From Alphaproteobacteria bacterium UBA4588 (GTDB lineage: Bacteria; Pseudomonadota; Alphaproteobacteria; Rhodobacterales; Rhodobacteraceae), in the NCBI GenBank assembly GCA_905182195.1, contig CAJJAW010000006.1, positions 1-64,000 on the forward strand: 64,000 bases of DNA, in the 5' to 3' direction. The number at the start of each line of letters is the position of its first letter. Position 1 is the first letter of the stretch. Of this stretch, positions 36,263 through 45,994 are shown in pieces. The notes under the pieces were generated by a model that worked only from the letters and a program-made list of their open reading frames with translations, had not been told where the DNA came from and searched no databases. Both the position numbers and the translations under genes were made by a program.

Positions 36263-36721
36263 TCTTTCACCTTAGATTACATCTTTCTCTTAGTTTCCCG
36301 TGGCCTATTCGGCAAATGGTAAGCGACCCTGTCTTAAGGATTGTGGCAAACTGGTTACAGCCAACCCAAAACATAAATTCCGCGCCCACTTAGAAATGAC
36401 CTTTACGCGAGAACCACTATTATTTATAAATAATACAAAATTATACCAGACATGTTCCAAACTTCACAGACTGGAGTACAGCTTTAAATTATAAAAATTA
36501 GTTATTAGATGAACCAACTACCCAATGCGCCACACTACGGATTTTTTACCTTTCAGCACGCCCTTTGAAGTATTTTGGTAAACTAGAGACCGCCCCCACT
36601 AGCCTATATTCTCTAACCTAAAACCAACCTCTTTGCACACACCATAAAAACCAGTTTTCCCTTTTCTAAAGCAATGTTTCCACCTATCTCTAGTGTAGAA
36701 AATTGATATGGAGATTTAAAA
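36263..36721. other. Intergenic region, mlaA / ridA
   Basis: About 460 bases, AT-rich, between divergent genes. A 64-codon frame at 36300-36494 has no ribosome site or recognisable protein features and is rejected. TTATTTATAAATAA near 36420 is palindromic. No RNA gene was recognised. A TATGGAGA ribosome site before ridA marks the right end. Confidence 0.4.
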
Positions 36722-37186
36722 ATGACCGGAAAATACGAAACTAAACTTGCTGAGCTGGGGGTCACATTACCAAATGCTCCAGCGCCAGCAGCAAATTATG
36801 TACCCTATGTGCAGGTTGGCGATTTGGTTTTTGTCTCAGGCCAAGTAAGCCAAGATGACAGTGGCTTCATAATCGGAAAACTTGGCAACAATGTATCAAC
36901 AAAGGACGGCGCCACAGCTGCTCGCACTTGTGCTATTGCCCTATTGGCACAGGTCAAAGCTGCCTGCGGCGGCGATCTGGACAGATTAGTGCGCGTCGTG
37001 AAGTTATCAGGTTTTGTTAATTCCACCCAAGACTATACCGAACAGCCTACAGTGATTAATGGTGCTTCAGATTTTCTTGTGGAAGTACTTGGCGACGCGG
37101 GCAAACACGCCCGTGCGGCTGTATCTTCACCCTCGTTGCCAATGGGGGTCGCAGTCGAGATTGAAGGAATATTCCAAATCGCATGA
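36722..37186 (+). CDS. RidA family protein
   Basis: RidA-like proteins deaminate reactive enamine/imine intermediates. The 154-residue protein belongs to the longer YjgF subgroup: TLPNAPAPAANYVPYVQVGD, LVFVSGQVSQDDSGF, and a C-terminal AGKHARAAVSSPSLPMGVAV with the ARxAV motif and Arg used for carboxylate binding in known members. The next gene overlaps its stop by four bases. Confidence 0.9.
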   Translation: MTGKYETKLAELGVTLPNAPAPAANYVPYVQVGDLVFVSGQVSQDDSGFIIGKLGNNVSTKDGATAARTCAIALLAQVKAACGGDLDRLVRVVKLSGFVNSTQDYTEQPTVINGASDFLVEVLGDAGKHARAAVSSPSLPMGVAVEIEGIFQIA

Positions 37187-37938
37187 TAGGCCTTCCCAGT
37201 AGTTTTTTAACCCGTCCCATTGCACATCGTGGCTTGCATGATGCCGCATGTGGGCGGGTAGAAAATTCAGCTGCAGCAATAACAGCGGCGATTAATTCTG
37301 GCTATAGCATCGAAATTGATGTCCAGCTGTCAAAAGACGGCGCAGCAATAGTGTTTCATGATTACCATCTGGACCGGCTCACAGCCCACAGAGGCCCTAT
37401 AGCGGAGCTACGTGAACATGAACTCTCACAGATCGCCCTAACCGGAAGCCACGATACCATTCCGACCCTAAATGAAATGCTTGCTTTGATTGCAGGACAA
37501 GTTCCGCTTTTGATTGAAATAAAGGACCAAGATGGGAATATGGGCAGTAACGTTGGCGAACTTGAGGCTGCTGTTGCCGACGCATTGCAAAGCTATAAAG
37601 GCCATATTGCCGTAATGTCGTTCAATCCGAATGCGGTGGCAGTCTTCGCGAAACTCCAACCGCAGACACCCGTTGGCTTGGTGACTGACAGCTTCTCTGC
37701 AGAAGACTGGCCCACTCTGTCGGCATGCATGCGGGAGCATCTGGCTGAAATTTCTGACTTTGACAGGACCGGAGCTTGCTTTATATCGCACAACCAAGCT
37801 AAATTGCATGATCAAGCCGTCGTAAGGCTAAAAACGCGTGGTGTACCCATTTTATGTTGGACTGTCAGATCTCAAGATGCCGAGATAACAGCCCGCAAAA
37901 TTGCAAACAATGTCACCTTTGAAAACTATCAGGCTTGA
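37183..37938 (+). CDS. Glycerophosphodiester phosphodiesterase
   Basis: The enzyme hydrolyses glycerophosphodiesters to glycerol 3-phosphate and an alcohol. The 251-residue GDPD protein has IAHRGLHDAA (catalytic His-Arg), VENSAAAITAAINSGYSIEI, the metal pair EIDVQLSKDGAAIVFHDYHL, PLLIEIKDQ near residue 106, and VPILCWTVRSQDAE near the end. No signal peptide, so it is cytoplasmic. It is similar to UgpQ. Confidence 0.92.
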   Translation: MIGLPSSFLTRPIAHRGLHDAACGRVENSAAAITAAINSGYSIEIDVQLSKDGAAIVFHDYHLDRLTAHRGPIAELREHELSQIALTGSHDTIPTLNEMLALIAGQVPLLIEIKDQDGNMGSNVGELEAAVADALQSYKGHIAVMSFNPNAVAVFAKLQPQTPVGLVTDSFSAEDWPTLSACMREHLAEISDFDRTGACFISHNQAKLHDQAVVRLKTRGVPILCWTVRSQDAEITARKIANNVTFENYQA

Positions 37939-37989
37939 CCTTTGCGCACATCACCGCATTTTAAAGAAATACAACAAACAGAGAAAACC

Positions 37990-39177
37990 GTGAGCCAAGA
38001 GACGCAGATCGAAATTAATGTGCTCGCTAGCCTGTCTCACATTTCTGAGGTGGAGTGGGATAGGTGCGCATGCCCTGAGGCCAAAGAGGGGCGCCCCGTA
38101 GATCCATTCACTACCTATCGGTTCCTAAAAGCACTGGAAGACAGCAATTCCATCGGGCCGGGTACCGGTTGGACACCGCATTATTTACAAGCAAACCTGG
38201 ATGATAAAACTATTGGCGTGGCACCACTTTACGGCAAAACCCACAGCCAAGGTGAGTATATTTTCGATCATAACTTTGCCCAGGCTTATGAGAATTCTGG
38301 TGGGAGTTATTACCCAAAATTACAATTAGCCGTGCCCCATACGCCGGCCACGGGGCGGCGGCTTTTGGTAGATAAAGACCATGCTGAGATTGCCCAGTCA
38401 GCCTTAGTTAAAGGCGCGGTGCAGCTTGCAGCAGAAAATAAATTGTCGTCTTTGCATATAACCTTCTGCACTGAGGCTGAAGCCGATGCTGGAGCACTCA
38501 TGGGTCTGCAGCCGCGCAAATCGCAACAATTTCATTGGATCAATGACGGGTATGACAGCTTTGACGATTTCCTCGCCAACCTGAGCAGTCGCAAGCGTAA
38601 AAATATCCGAAAAGAACGAGCCCAGGCTCAAGATTTTGGCGGCCAGATAGAAGTTCTGACAGGCGATGATATTCAACCGCACCATTGGGATGCATTTTGG
38701 ACGTTCTACCAAGACACTGGCACGCGCAAGTGGGGTACACCCTACTTGACTAGGCAGTTTTTCAATGAGGCGCAAATTCATCTGCGCGATGACATTCTGT
38801 TAGTTTTGGCTAAAATAGAAGGCAGCTATGTTGCCGGGGCACTCAACTTTATTGGTCGCGATGCATTATATGGCCGCTACTGGGGCTGCATTCAGGATTT
38901 TCCCTGCCTACATTTTGAACTGTGCTATTACCAAGCCATAGAGTTCGCCATTACCGAAGGTTTATTGCGCGTGGAGGCCGGGGCGCAGGGCGCCCATAAA
39001 CTAGCACGGGGATATATGCCTGTGGTCACCCATTCGCTGCATTGGTTTGGAGATCCTGGGTTTTCCGATGCCGTAATGCGATATTTGCAAGCCGAGCGTG
39101 AGGCAGTTGACGAAGAAATTGACGTACTGACCACCTACGGACCCTTTAAGAAAGTAGAGATTGAGGAACAACAATGA
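37990..39177 (+). CDS. GNAT/FemAB-like acyltransferase (DUF482)
   Basis: Start chosen at GTG 37990; a TTG at 37942 would add 16 poor residues. The protein of about 395 residues matches the DUF482 'peptidogalycan biosynthesis' family: ASLSHISEVEWDRCACPEAK, then PFTTYRFLKALEDSNSIGPG and HITFCTEAEADA, the SRKRKNIRKERAQAQ motif and YGRYWGCIQDFPCLHFELCY. The fold is a double GNAT like FemX. The acyl donor and acceptor are unknown. It overlaps phhB by four bases. Confidence 0.85.
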   Translation: MSQETQIEINVLASLSHISEVEWDRCACPEAKEGRPVDPFTTYRFLKALEDSNSIGPGTGWTPHYLQANLDDKTIGVAPLYGKTHSQGEYIFDHNFAQAYENSGGSYYPKLQLAVPHTPATGRRLLVDKDHAEIAQSALVKGAVQLAAENKLSSLHITFCTEAEADAGALMGLQPRKSQQFHWINDGYDSFDDFLANLSSRKRKNIRKERAQAQDFGGQIEVLTGDDIQPHHWDAFWTFYQDTGTRKWGTPYLTRQFFNEAQIHLRDDILLVLAKIEGSYVAGALNFIGRDALYGRYWGCIQDFPCLHFELCYYQAIEFAITEGLLRVEAGAQGAHKLARGYMPVVTHSLHWFGDPGFSDAVMRYLQAEREAVDEEIDVLTTYGPFKKVEIEEQQ

Positions 39178-39461
39178 CCAAAGAACTTACAGATCGCATC
39201 GCCCTAGAACCCTTGATTGGATCTGGTTGGTCCATGGTTGAGGGGCGGGACGCTTTGACAAAAGAGTTTAAGTTTGAGTCTTTCCATCAGGCTTGGGCTT
39301 GGATGAGCGAAATGGCTCTTTGGGCCGCAAAGCTGGACCATCATCCCGAATGGTCCAACACCTATAATCGTGTGCAGGTGGTCTTGACCACACACGATTG
39401 TAATGGCCTGTCAGAACTGGATGTGGCGCTGGCCAAACACATGGATGCCGCAGCCCGCTGA
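39174..39461 (+). CDS. phhB: Pterin-4a-carbinolamine dehydratase
   Basis: The enzyme dehydrates 4a-hydroxytetrahydropterin during recycling of the pterin cofactor. The 95-residue length is standard. The active-site signature is DHHPEWSNTYNRVQVVLTTH near residue 60, followed by HDCNGLSELDVALAKHMD. No phenylalanine hydroxylase gene lies nearby, so the partner is elsewhere or the role differs. Confidence 0.93.
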   Translation: MTKELTDRIALEPLIGSGWSMVEGRDALTKEFKFESFHQAWAWMSEMALWAAKLDHHPEWSNTYNRVQVVLTTHDCNGLSELDVALAKHMDAAAR

Positions 39462-39477
39462 CCTTTAAACTGAGCTG

Positions 39478-39969
39478 CTAACCCAAGCTGACCAGTAAAT
39501 TCTCTCCGCCAGATATATCACAAGTGGCACGCGCAGTTTCCAAGTTTAGGGTGCTGACAACACCGTCATCCACAACCATCGCATAGCGTGCCGAACGCGC
39601 AATAAAGCCCAGCGCCTCAACATCAAAATTCATGCCAATCGCCGTTGTAAACGCGCTTGTTGGATCAGCCCACATAGACACACCTGCCGCCGCAGCTCCA
39701 GTTACTTTGCTCCACTGCCGCATCACATGGACGTCGTTCACGGCAACACACACGATTTCATCCACACCCTTGGCTGTAAATTGATCGATGGTCCTTATGA
39801 AGGATGGTACGTGAGCACTTGAACAAGTCGGCGTAAAAGCTCCAGGTAAGCCAAACAGGACGATTTTTCTACCAGAGGTCAGAGCATCAATTGTGACCTC
39901 CTCAGGACCATCATCTCCCATGCGTCGGAGTATTGCTGCCGGTAGCTTGTCACCCTGTGATATTCCCAT
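39478..39969 (-). CDS. Peroxiredoxin, Prx5 type
   Basis: The 163-residue thiol peroxidase reduces hydrogen peroxide or organic peroxides. LFGLPGAFTPTCSSAHVPSF near residue 35 carries the peroxidatic Cys and the Thr/Pro of the active site. FTAKGVDEIVCVAVNDVHVM is typical of Prx5. A second Cys in ATCDISGGENLL near the C-terminus may resolve. Convergent with phhB. Confidence 0.93.
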   Translation of the reverse strand: MGISQGDKLPAAILRRMGDDGPEEVTIDALTSGRKIVLFGLPGAFTPTCSSAHVPSFIRTIDQFTAKGVDEIVCVAVNDVHVMRQWSKVTGAAAAGVSMWADPTSAFTTAIGMNFDVEALGFIARSARYAMVVDDGVVSTLNLETARATCDISGGENLLVSLG

Positions 39970-40049
39970 ATTATTGATCCTTCATTCATTGTAACTTTAT
40001 AACCCATGGATATAGGATAATTGGAACAACTTACCAGAGGTCGAACGCT

Positions 40050-41255
40050 ATGTCGGGAATTGTTATCATAGGAGCAGGTCAGGCGGGGTCATCATTGGCT
40101 ATTAAATTGCGGACTTTGGGCTACAGAGGTGACGTGACCCTGATTGGTGAAGAACCTGTTCCCCCCTACCAACGTCCCCCACTATCCAAAAAATACCTCT
40201 TGGACGATATGGCTTTGGATCGCTTATATCTGCGACCCCGTGATTTTTATACGGAGCAACTGATTTCCCTGCGCCTTAATACTCAAGTGACGGCGATAAA
40301 TTGCGCTGAAAATACCATCTCCATCGGAGATGAGACCCTCAGTTATGAGCATTTGGCCCTGACCACAGGCTCCACCCCCCGCCGGCTTCCTGCTGCGATT
40401 GGCGGCACGCTGAACGGTGTCTTTACGGTGCGCAATTTGGCAGATGTGGACGCGATGAAGCCCGCGTTTAAGCGCGGCGGCCATGTGCTGATCATTGGCG
40501 GCGGTTATATCGGGCTGGAAGCAGCAGCCGTGGCGGCGGCCAAAGGTTTGCAGGTAACGTTGGTGGAAATGGCCGACAGAATCTTGCAACGGGTCGCCTG
40601 CACTGAGACCTCAGATTACTTCCGTGTTCTGCACAAAAGCCATGGGGTGGCGATCCTTGAAGGTGTTGGCTTGGAGCGCTTGACTGGAGAGGGCAATGTC
40701 ACGGGTGCAATTCTGAGCAATGGCAAAGCACTTAAGATTGACTTTGCAATTGTAGGCGTCGGCATTTTACCTAGCACAACCCTGGCCGAAGCTGCAGGGG
40801 TTACGGTCAACAACGGAATTGAAACCAACAGCCAAGGCCAAACATCCGTGCCAGACATCTGGGCTGCAGGCGATTGCGCCAGTTTTCCCTATCAGGGAAC
40901 GCGCATTCGGTTGGAAAGCGTGCCCAATGCCATTGATCAAGCTGAAGTGGTGGCCGCCAATATGCTAGGGACTGCGCAAGACTATATCGCCACCCCTTGG
41001 TTTTGGTCTGATCAATACAGCATAAAATTGCAAATCGCCGGTCTGAACACTGGCTTCACAGATGTTACGGTACGCGATACCGGTACCGCGCGATCGCATT
41101 GGTATTACAAGTCTGGTACTTTGCTGGCGGTAGACGCTATGAATGATCCACGCGCCTATATGGTGGCCAAGAGACTTATTGAGGCGGGCAAATCCGCAGA
41201 TCCCACCATCGCAGCTGATCCGCAAAGCGACCTCAAAGTGCTCCTGCAAGGGTGA
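40050..41255 (+). CDS. FAD-dependent ferredoxin/rubredoxin reductase-like protein
   Basis: The 401-residue protein has an N-terminal FAD site IVIIGAGQAGSSLAIKLRTL, then PPYQRPPLSKKYL, an NAD(P) site VLIIGGGYIGLEAAAVAAAK near residue 148, and DIWAAGDCASFPYQGTRIRL near 273. A reductase C-terminal domain follows (WFWSDQYSIKLQIAGL). This is the putidaredoxin/rhodocoxin reductase group that passes electrons from NAD(P)H to a ferredoxin. No ferredoxin or P450 is adjacent. Overlaps rsmD as GTGA. Confidence 0.92.
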   Translation: MSGIVIIGAGQAGSSLAIKLRTLGYRGDVTLIGEEPVPPYQRPPLSKKYLLDDMALDRLYLRPRDFYTEQLISLRLNTQVTAINCAENTISIGDETLSYEHLALTTGSTPRRLPAAIGGTLNGVFTVRNLADVDAMKPAFKRGGHVLIIGGGYIGLEAAAVAAAKGLQVTLVEMADRILQRVACTETSDYFRVLHKSHGVAILEGVGLERLTGEGNVTGAILSNGKALKIDFAIVGVGILPSTTLAEAAGVTVNNGIETNSQGQTSVPDIWAAGDCASFPYQGTRIRLESVPNAIDQAEVVAANMLGTAQDYIATPWFWSDQYSIKLQIAGLNTGFTDVTVRDTGTARSHWYYKSGTLLAVDAMNDPRAYMVAKRLIEAGKSADPTIAADPQSDLKVLLQG

Positions 41256-41794
41256 GAATAATTTCTGGCAAAAATCGTGGACTAAGGTTGGCCGACGTGG
41301 GCCAGGGCGACTTAGGCGCTCACCTGCGTCCGACTACCGACCGAGTGCGCGAAAGCCTGTTTAACATATTGCAAAACTGGTTGAACTTTAAGGGCCTTAT
41401 GGTGCTAGATCTATTTGCCGGCACTGGTGCTTTGGGGTTAGAGGCCCTGTCACGCGGCGCACAGCATGCCACTTTTGTTGAAAATGGCCGGATAGGCCAA
41501 AAGCTAATCCAGCAAAACATCGCCCTGCTAAAAGCTTCTGATCGCAGCACGTTACTGACACAGGACGCAACCAAGCTAACCCACGGCGCTCCCTGCGATT
41601 TAGTGTTCCTTGATCCACCCTATGGCAAATCACTGGGTCAGCGCGCCTTAGTAAACGCACTCGAGCATGGCTGGATCACACCAGATACTCTTATAGTATT
41701 TGAAGAGGTTACTATCATGACGCCTAAAGGCTTCGTTGTTCAAGACACTCGGAAATTTGGTGGCACAACTCTCACACTGTTAAGTCCACTTTAG
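41252..41794 (+). CDS. rsmD: 16S rRNA (guanine-966-N2)-methyltransferase
   Basis: RsmD methylates G966 of 16S rRNA. The 180-residue protein has IISGKNRGLRLADVGQGDLG, RPTTDRVRESLFNIL, the SAM-binding VLDLFAGTGALGLEALSRGA near residue 51, and the catalytic LDPPYGKSLG near 122. GTG start at 41252 overlaps the preceding stop. About 210 non-coding bases with no recognised element follow before the helicase. Confidence 0.95.
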   Translation: MRIISGKNRGLRLADVGQGDLGAHLRPTTDRVRESLFNILQNWLNFKGLMVLDLFAGTGALGLEALSRGAQHATFVENGRIGQKLIQQNIALLKASDRSTLLTQDATKLTHGAPCDLVFLDPPYGKSLGQRALVNALEHGWITPDTLIVFEEVTIMTPKGFVVQDTRKFGGTTLTLLSPL

Positions 41795-42003
41795 ATACCC
41801 AACCCAGCCGGGATTGACTTCAGACGGATCAACGCTTACCTGCGGCCTTGTCCGGTTGGCAATTCTGACTGCTTACGCAGCACTTTGACCTGACCGAACC
41901 CAAGCTTTAGCCTTGGGGATGCGCGTTACAGTCAAAGGGCAATCCTGCCCAAATGATCGAAGTGATCCGCCAACTATGCGCTTTTCGGCGCAAGGGATAA
42001 ATT

Positions 42004-43608
42004 ATGACGTTTGAAGAACTGGGCTTAATGCCTCGCCTTGTGGAACAACTGACCGCACAGGGCATCGTTGATCCAACACCAATCCAAGTCCAAGCCATTC
42101 CACACGCCCTCGCAGGGCGTGATGTGATGGGCCTCGCGCAGACCGGTACTGGTAAAACCGCGGCCTTCGGTCTGCCTATCATGAACCATTTGCTGAAAGT
42201 GGGCAGCAAGCCCACACCAAAATCAGTACGCGGTTTGATCTTGGCCCCAACCCGTGAGCTGGCAGGTCAGATCAAAGATAATCTATCAGCCTACTCCCAA
42301 GGCACACATATTAAAGTTGGCCTGGTCGTCGGTGGCATGTCCATCAGCTCACAGATCAACCGACTGGCCCGGGGCACAGATTTGCTGATCGCCACACCGG
42401 GCCGCCTAATCGATTTGATAGAACGCAAAGCTGTTGAACTGTCACAGACGCAATTCTTGGTGCTCGATGAAGCCGACCAAATGTTAGATTTGGGATTCAT
42501 CCACGCTTTACGTCAGATTGCACCTCTGTTGGCCAAAGAGCGACAAACTATGCTATTTTCAGCAACAATGCCAAAGCATATGAACGAGCTTGCCGATACG
42601 TATCTTAAAAATCCAGAACGGGTCGCAGTATCACGTCCTGGTGAAGTGGCCGATAAAATTACACAAGAAGTCCATTTCGTAGCTGGTGTCGCAAAAACCG
42701 AATTCCTGATTGAGAAGCTAGCCGAACATCGAGACGATGCAGCCATTGTTTTTGCACGAACTAAACACGGCTCTGAGCGTTTGATGAAAGCTCTTGGAAA
42801 ATCTGGCTATGCGACAGATTCAGTCCATGGCAACAAATCCCAGGGCCAGCGACAACGCGCGATAGATGCGTTGCGCAACGGTAAAATTAAAGTCTTAGTG
42901 GCCACCGACGTGGCCGCCCGTGGGCTAGACATTCCTGATGTGCGCTTTGTTTACAATTACGATCTGCCGAATGTGCCTGAAAACTACATTCACCGGATCG
43001 GCCGGACCGCGCGTGCGGGCCGTGATGGCCGCGCCATTGCATTTGTGGCCCCCGATGAAATGGGTGAATTGAAGGATGTCGAAAAAGTATTGAAGGCGGA
43101 AATACCAATCGCAAGTGGCCGCCGTTGGGATCTGGTGCCTGGTGTCGACACCCGTAAACCCAAGCGTAAGCAGCCGACGGGCCGTGGTGGACCCGGTGGC
43201 CAGCGTCGCGACAATGACAATTGGGGCAAAGACAAAGCACGCGGTGGCCGTCCTGGCGCCAAAGCCGGCGGCAAACCTTACAGCGGCGGCAAACCATCTG
43301 CAGGTAGCAAGCCAAACTATGACGCCAAACCAGCACTAGAAGGCCGTTGGGATCCGACCAATGACGGCCCAGCCATGCAGGCACCAAAGTCCAAGGTGCG
43401 CAAATCCCATGGGGCATCCGCTGATTTGCCCCAAGGTGCCGTACCACAGGGTGAACGCAATCATCGCGGCCCGTCATCATCTAAGTTTGGTGGCAAACCT
43501 GGTGGTAAGCCTCAAGGTAGGGGCGGCAAACCCGGAGGGCGCCCGGGACAGTCTAAGGGTAAACCGAATGTAGGTGGCAATGCCAAACCGCGACGCCCAC
43601 AGGCCTAA
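42004..43608 (+). CDS. DEAD-box RNA helicase, RhlE-like
   Basis: The 534-residue helicase has the Q motif PTPIQVQAIPHALAGRDV, motif I AQTGTGKTAAFG, PTRELAGQI, motif II LVLDEADQMLDLGF, motif III SATMP, and HRIGRTARAGRDGRAIAF. After residue 375 follows a basic, Gly-rich tail with repeated GGKP-type units that would bind RNA nonspecifically. It probably acts in ribosome assembly or mRNA turnover. The gene has GGGA before the ATG. Confidence 0.94.
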   Translation: MTFEELGLMPRLVEQLTAQGIVDPTPIQVQAIPHALAGRDVMGLAQTGTGKTAAFGLPIMNHLLKVGSKPTPKSVRGLILAPTRELAGQIKDNLSAYSQGTHIKVGLVVGGMSISSQINRLARGTDLLIATPGRLIDLIERKAVELSQTQFLVLDEADQMLDLGFIHALRQIAPLLAKERQTMLFSATMPKHMNELADTYLKNPERVAVSRPGEVADKITQEVHFVAGVAKTEFLIEKLAEHRDDAAIVFARTKHGSERLMKALGKSGYATDSVHGNKSQGQRQRAIDALRNGKIKVLVATDVAARGLDIPDVRFVYNYDLPNVPENYIHRIGRTARAGRDGRAIAFVAPDEMGELKDVEKVLKAEIPIASGRRWDLVPGVDTRKPKRKQPTGRGGPGGQRRDNDNWGKDKARGGRPGAKAGGKPYSGGKPSAGSKPNYDAKPALEGRWDPTNDGPAMQAPKSKVRKSHGASADLPQGAVPQGERNHRGPSSSKFGGKPGGKPQGRGGKPGGRPGQSKGKPNVGGNAKPRRPQA

Positions 43609-43617
43609 GGCCCACAA

Positions 43618-44427
43618 TCACTCATACGTTGGGTGAAACAAACTTTTTGGTGACAGGGTGAAAATTTCAACCCCTGTCGCCGTGACCCCCACGGAGTGCT
43701 CGAACTGCGCCGAGAGTGATTTATCTCGGGTTACAGCGGTCCAGTCATCGGCCAGAACTTTAGTTTCAGAGCGCCCAAGATTAACCATAGGTTCGATAGT
43801 AAAAAACATCCCCTCCTCCAGCACAGGCCCAGTTCCAGCTCTGCCGTAATGAAGCACATTCGGCGGCGCGTGAAATACATGGCCTAGGCCATGGCCACAG
43901 AAATCCTTCACCACACTCATCCGGTGGCCCTCCACAAAGCTTTGGATCGCATGGCCAATATCGCCAAAGGTATTGTCTGGCTTTACAGCCCCAATCCCCT
44001 TGAACAGGGCTTCATGAGTCACTTCGATCAAACGCTCAGATTTACGAGGCAGTTTGCCCGCCACATACATCCGGCTGGTGTCACCGAACCAGCCGTCCAC
44101 AATCACGGTCACATCGATGTTTAAAATGTCGCCATCCTTAATTTTCTTGTCACCTGGGATGCCATGGCAGACCACGTGATTAACCGAAATACAGCTAGCG
44201 TGTTTATAACCCTTATAGCCAATTGTCGCAGATTTTGCTCCATGGGCTGTCACCATGTCGGTAATCATCCGGTCAATCTCAGTGGTCGTTTGGCCCACAA
44301 AAATATGTGGCACGATATCATCAAGGATCGTTGCTGCTATGCGGCCTGCCTCAGCCATGCCTGCAAAATCACCTGGCGCATAAATCCTGATGCCGTCTTT
44401 AGTCAATCGTCCGCGGGCTGAGTTCAC
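43618..44427 (-). CDS. map: Methionine aminopeptidase, type I
   Basis: Map removes the initiator Met. All five metal ligands are visible: Asp in ILNIDVTVIVDGWFGDTSRM (two), His in DFCGHGLGHVFHAPP, Glu in FFTIEPMVNLG, and Glu in SAQFEHSVGVT. The substrate His is in YKHASCISVNHVVCHGIPG. Length 269. It lies downstream of sfsA on the same strand, separated by 88 bases. Confidence 0.96.
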   Translation of the reverse strand: MNSARGRLTKDGIRIYAPGDFAGMAEAGRIAATILDDIVPHIFVGQTTTEIDRMITDMVTAHGAKSATIGYKGYKHASCISVNHVVCHGIPGDKKIKDGDILNIDVTVIVDGWFGDTSRMYVAGKLPRKSERLIEVTHEALFKGIGAVKPDNTFGDIGHAIQSFVEGHRMSVVKDFCGHGLGHVFHAPPNVLHYGRAGTGPVLEEGMFFTIEPMVNLGRSETKVLADDWTAVTRDKSLSAQFEHSVGVTATGVEIFTLSPKSLFHPTYE

Positions 44428-44515
44428 GAGGCCCCTCCTATTTTAAATATTTAGTTTGTATAGTGGAAGCGTTTCAGCGGGGCCAGAGTGGACGGTGAAA
44501 AATTCAACAGCGTTC

Positions 44516-45226
44516 TTAGTTGACAAGGTCCAACTGCAAAGCACCGCGCAGATTGATTTCAGTGGTGCTTACATCACAGCCATAATACAGCATCTCAACC
44601 CCCCGGGCCTGCGCACCCAAACAAGCCGCAGCATAGGTAGGGTCGAGATCTTCTGCCAAACGAAACCTGGAGCATCCCGTGTGCTGGACACAATAGATCA
44701 AAACAGAACGATGCCCAGCCTGGGCCATATCACCAAGAACACCCAAATGTTTCAAACCGCGAGCCGTGACAGTATCTGGAAATTCAGCCCAATCATCGCG
44801 CCGCCAAAGGTTTACATTCTTAACTTCAATATAAGCAGCCGGCGGGCCAGACTCTTTCAAAAGAAAATCCACACGCGAATTAGAACCATATTTTTGCTCT
44901 TTTAGAATAGTATCATAGGCGGCGAGCAGAGAAATCTGTTTAGCCTGCAAGGCCTCTTTGATCACCTTATTGGGAACGCCGGTGTCAATACCAACCCAAG
45001 CACCATTGCTCAATTGTGCCACTCACCAGCCGAACCTTAGCTTTTTTTTCGGATCATCATTAGGCTCTAGCCACACCCGCAGTCCAGGCTCCTTTAGACC
45101 AACCATTGCGCCAGGGTTGGCGCAATGGGCTGTAACCACCCGGCCATCGTCTAATTCAACATCCGCCAAAAATCGTTTATAGCGCTGGATCAGCCAGCCG
45201 GGCACAAGAGGGGTTTGAAAGCGCAT
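44516..45226 (-). pseudogene. sfsA: SfsA sugar-fermentation-stimulation nuclease, in-frame stop
   Basis: Two consecutive frames in the same register form one SfsA protein. The first 67 codons read [20 protein letters not shown], then [14 protein letters not shown] and [11 protein letters not shown], and stop at a TGA (45023-45025). Directly after it the same frame continues VAQLSNGAWVGIDTGVPN, then YGSNSRVDFLL, AYIEVKNVNLWRRDDWAEFP and VTARGLKHLG, to 44516. Only this one codon breaks the gene; relatives usually have Lys or Arg here, so a CGA-to-TGA change is likely. SfsA proteins are DNA/RNA-binding nucleases. Read-through or sequence error are alternatives. Confidence 0.88.
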
Positions 45227-45271
45227 CCTCCGAGCATATACCTATCGAATATTCGAACGCAAGGATGCCAC

Positions 45272-45994
45272 ATGACCAACCCAACTGCCGCAATGCTTGT
45301 CATTGGCGATGAAATCCTCTCAGGGCGCACCCGCGACGCCAATATGTACCACTTAGCCGGACAGCTCACGGAACAGGGTATCAATCTCAAGGAGGTGCGC
45401 GTGGTCAGCGATGATCCAGCTGCAATTATTGCCGCCATCCGAACTTTGAGTGAGGGCTACGCCCATGTGTTCACCAGTGGTGGCATTGGCCCGACTCATG
45501 ATGACATAACCGCAGATTGCATAGCCGAGGCCTTTTGCGCGCCGATCAGCATTCGCGACGATGCCCGGGCTATTCTTCAAGCCCATTATGATACCCAACA
45601 GCAGCCGCTCAACGACGCGCGCCTGCGCATGGCTCGGATCCCAGACGGGGCCACTCTGATTGATAATCCAGTCAGCAAGGCTCCTGGCTTTACACTGAGA
45701 AATGTGCACGTCATGGCCGGCGTCCCTTCCATTTTTCAAGCTATGCTCGCCAGCGTCTTGCCCAGCCTAACAGGCGGCCATCCCCTGATCTCTCAAACCT
45801 ATAGGGTTGAGCGCGGCGAAGGAGATATCGCCGCACCGCTTGGGGCTTTGGCCCACGCCTTTCCAGCTCTCTCAATTGGGTGTTATCCCTTCCAGAAAGA
45901 CGGGCTATTTGGCGCAAATATTGTGATACGCGGTACAGATACCGGACTGCTTGATGAGGCTATGGTGCGGTTACAAAAAGAGTTTCCTGCGTGA
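45272..45994 (+). CDS. CinA N-terminal-like molybdopterin-binding-domain protein
   Basis: Start at ATG 45272 with AAGGA upstream. The 240-residue protein corresponds to the MoCF domain alone: AMLVIGDEILSGRTRDANMY, VVSDDPAAIIAAIRTL, VFTSGGIGPTHDDITADCIA and NPVSKAPGFTLRNVHVMAGV. The deamidase half of full CinA is absent. Stand-alone members may act as ADP-ribose or nucleotide pyrophosphatases; the substrate is not established here. It is divergent from sfsA and overlaps the next gene as GTGA. Confidence 0.87.
   Translation: MTNPTAAMLVIGDEILSGRTRDANMYHLAGQLTEQGINLKEVRVVSDDPAAIIAAIRTLSEGYAHVFTSGGIGPTHDDITADCIAEAFCAPISIRDDARAILQAHYDTQQQPLNDARLRMARIPDGATLIDNPVSKAPGFTLRNVHVMAGVPSIFQAMLASVLPSLTGGHPLISQTYRVERGEGDIAAPLGALAHAFPALSIGCYPFQKDGLFGANIVIRGTDTGLLDEAMVRLQKEFPA

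Noticed and set aside
36300-36494. 64-codon ORF between mlaA and ridA
   Set aside because: No ribosome site, no conserved features and AT-rich random-looking sequence.
42887-43480. Long minus-strand ORF of 197 codons inside the DEAD-box helicase
   Set aside because: Composition (Cys, His, Arg, Trp-rich) is that of a shadow frame opposite a Gly/Lys-rich tail; the sense helicase is certain.
45023-45025. Selenocysteine at the sfsA TGA
   Set aside because: The position is normally a basic residue outside any active site and no bacterial SECIS-like hairpin was seen right after it.
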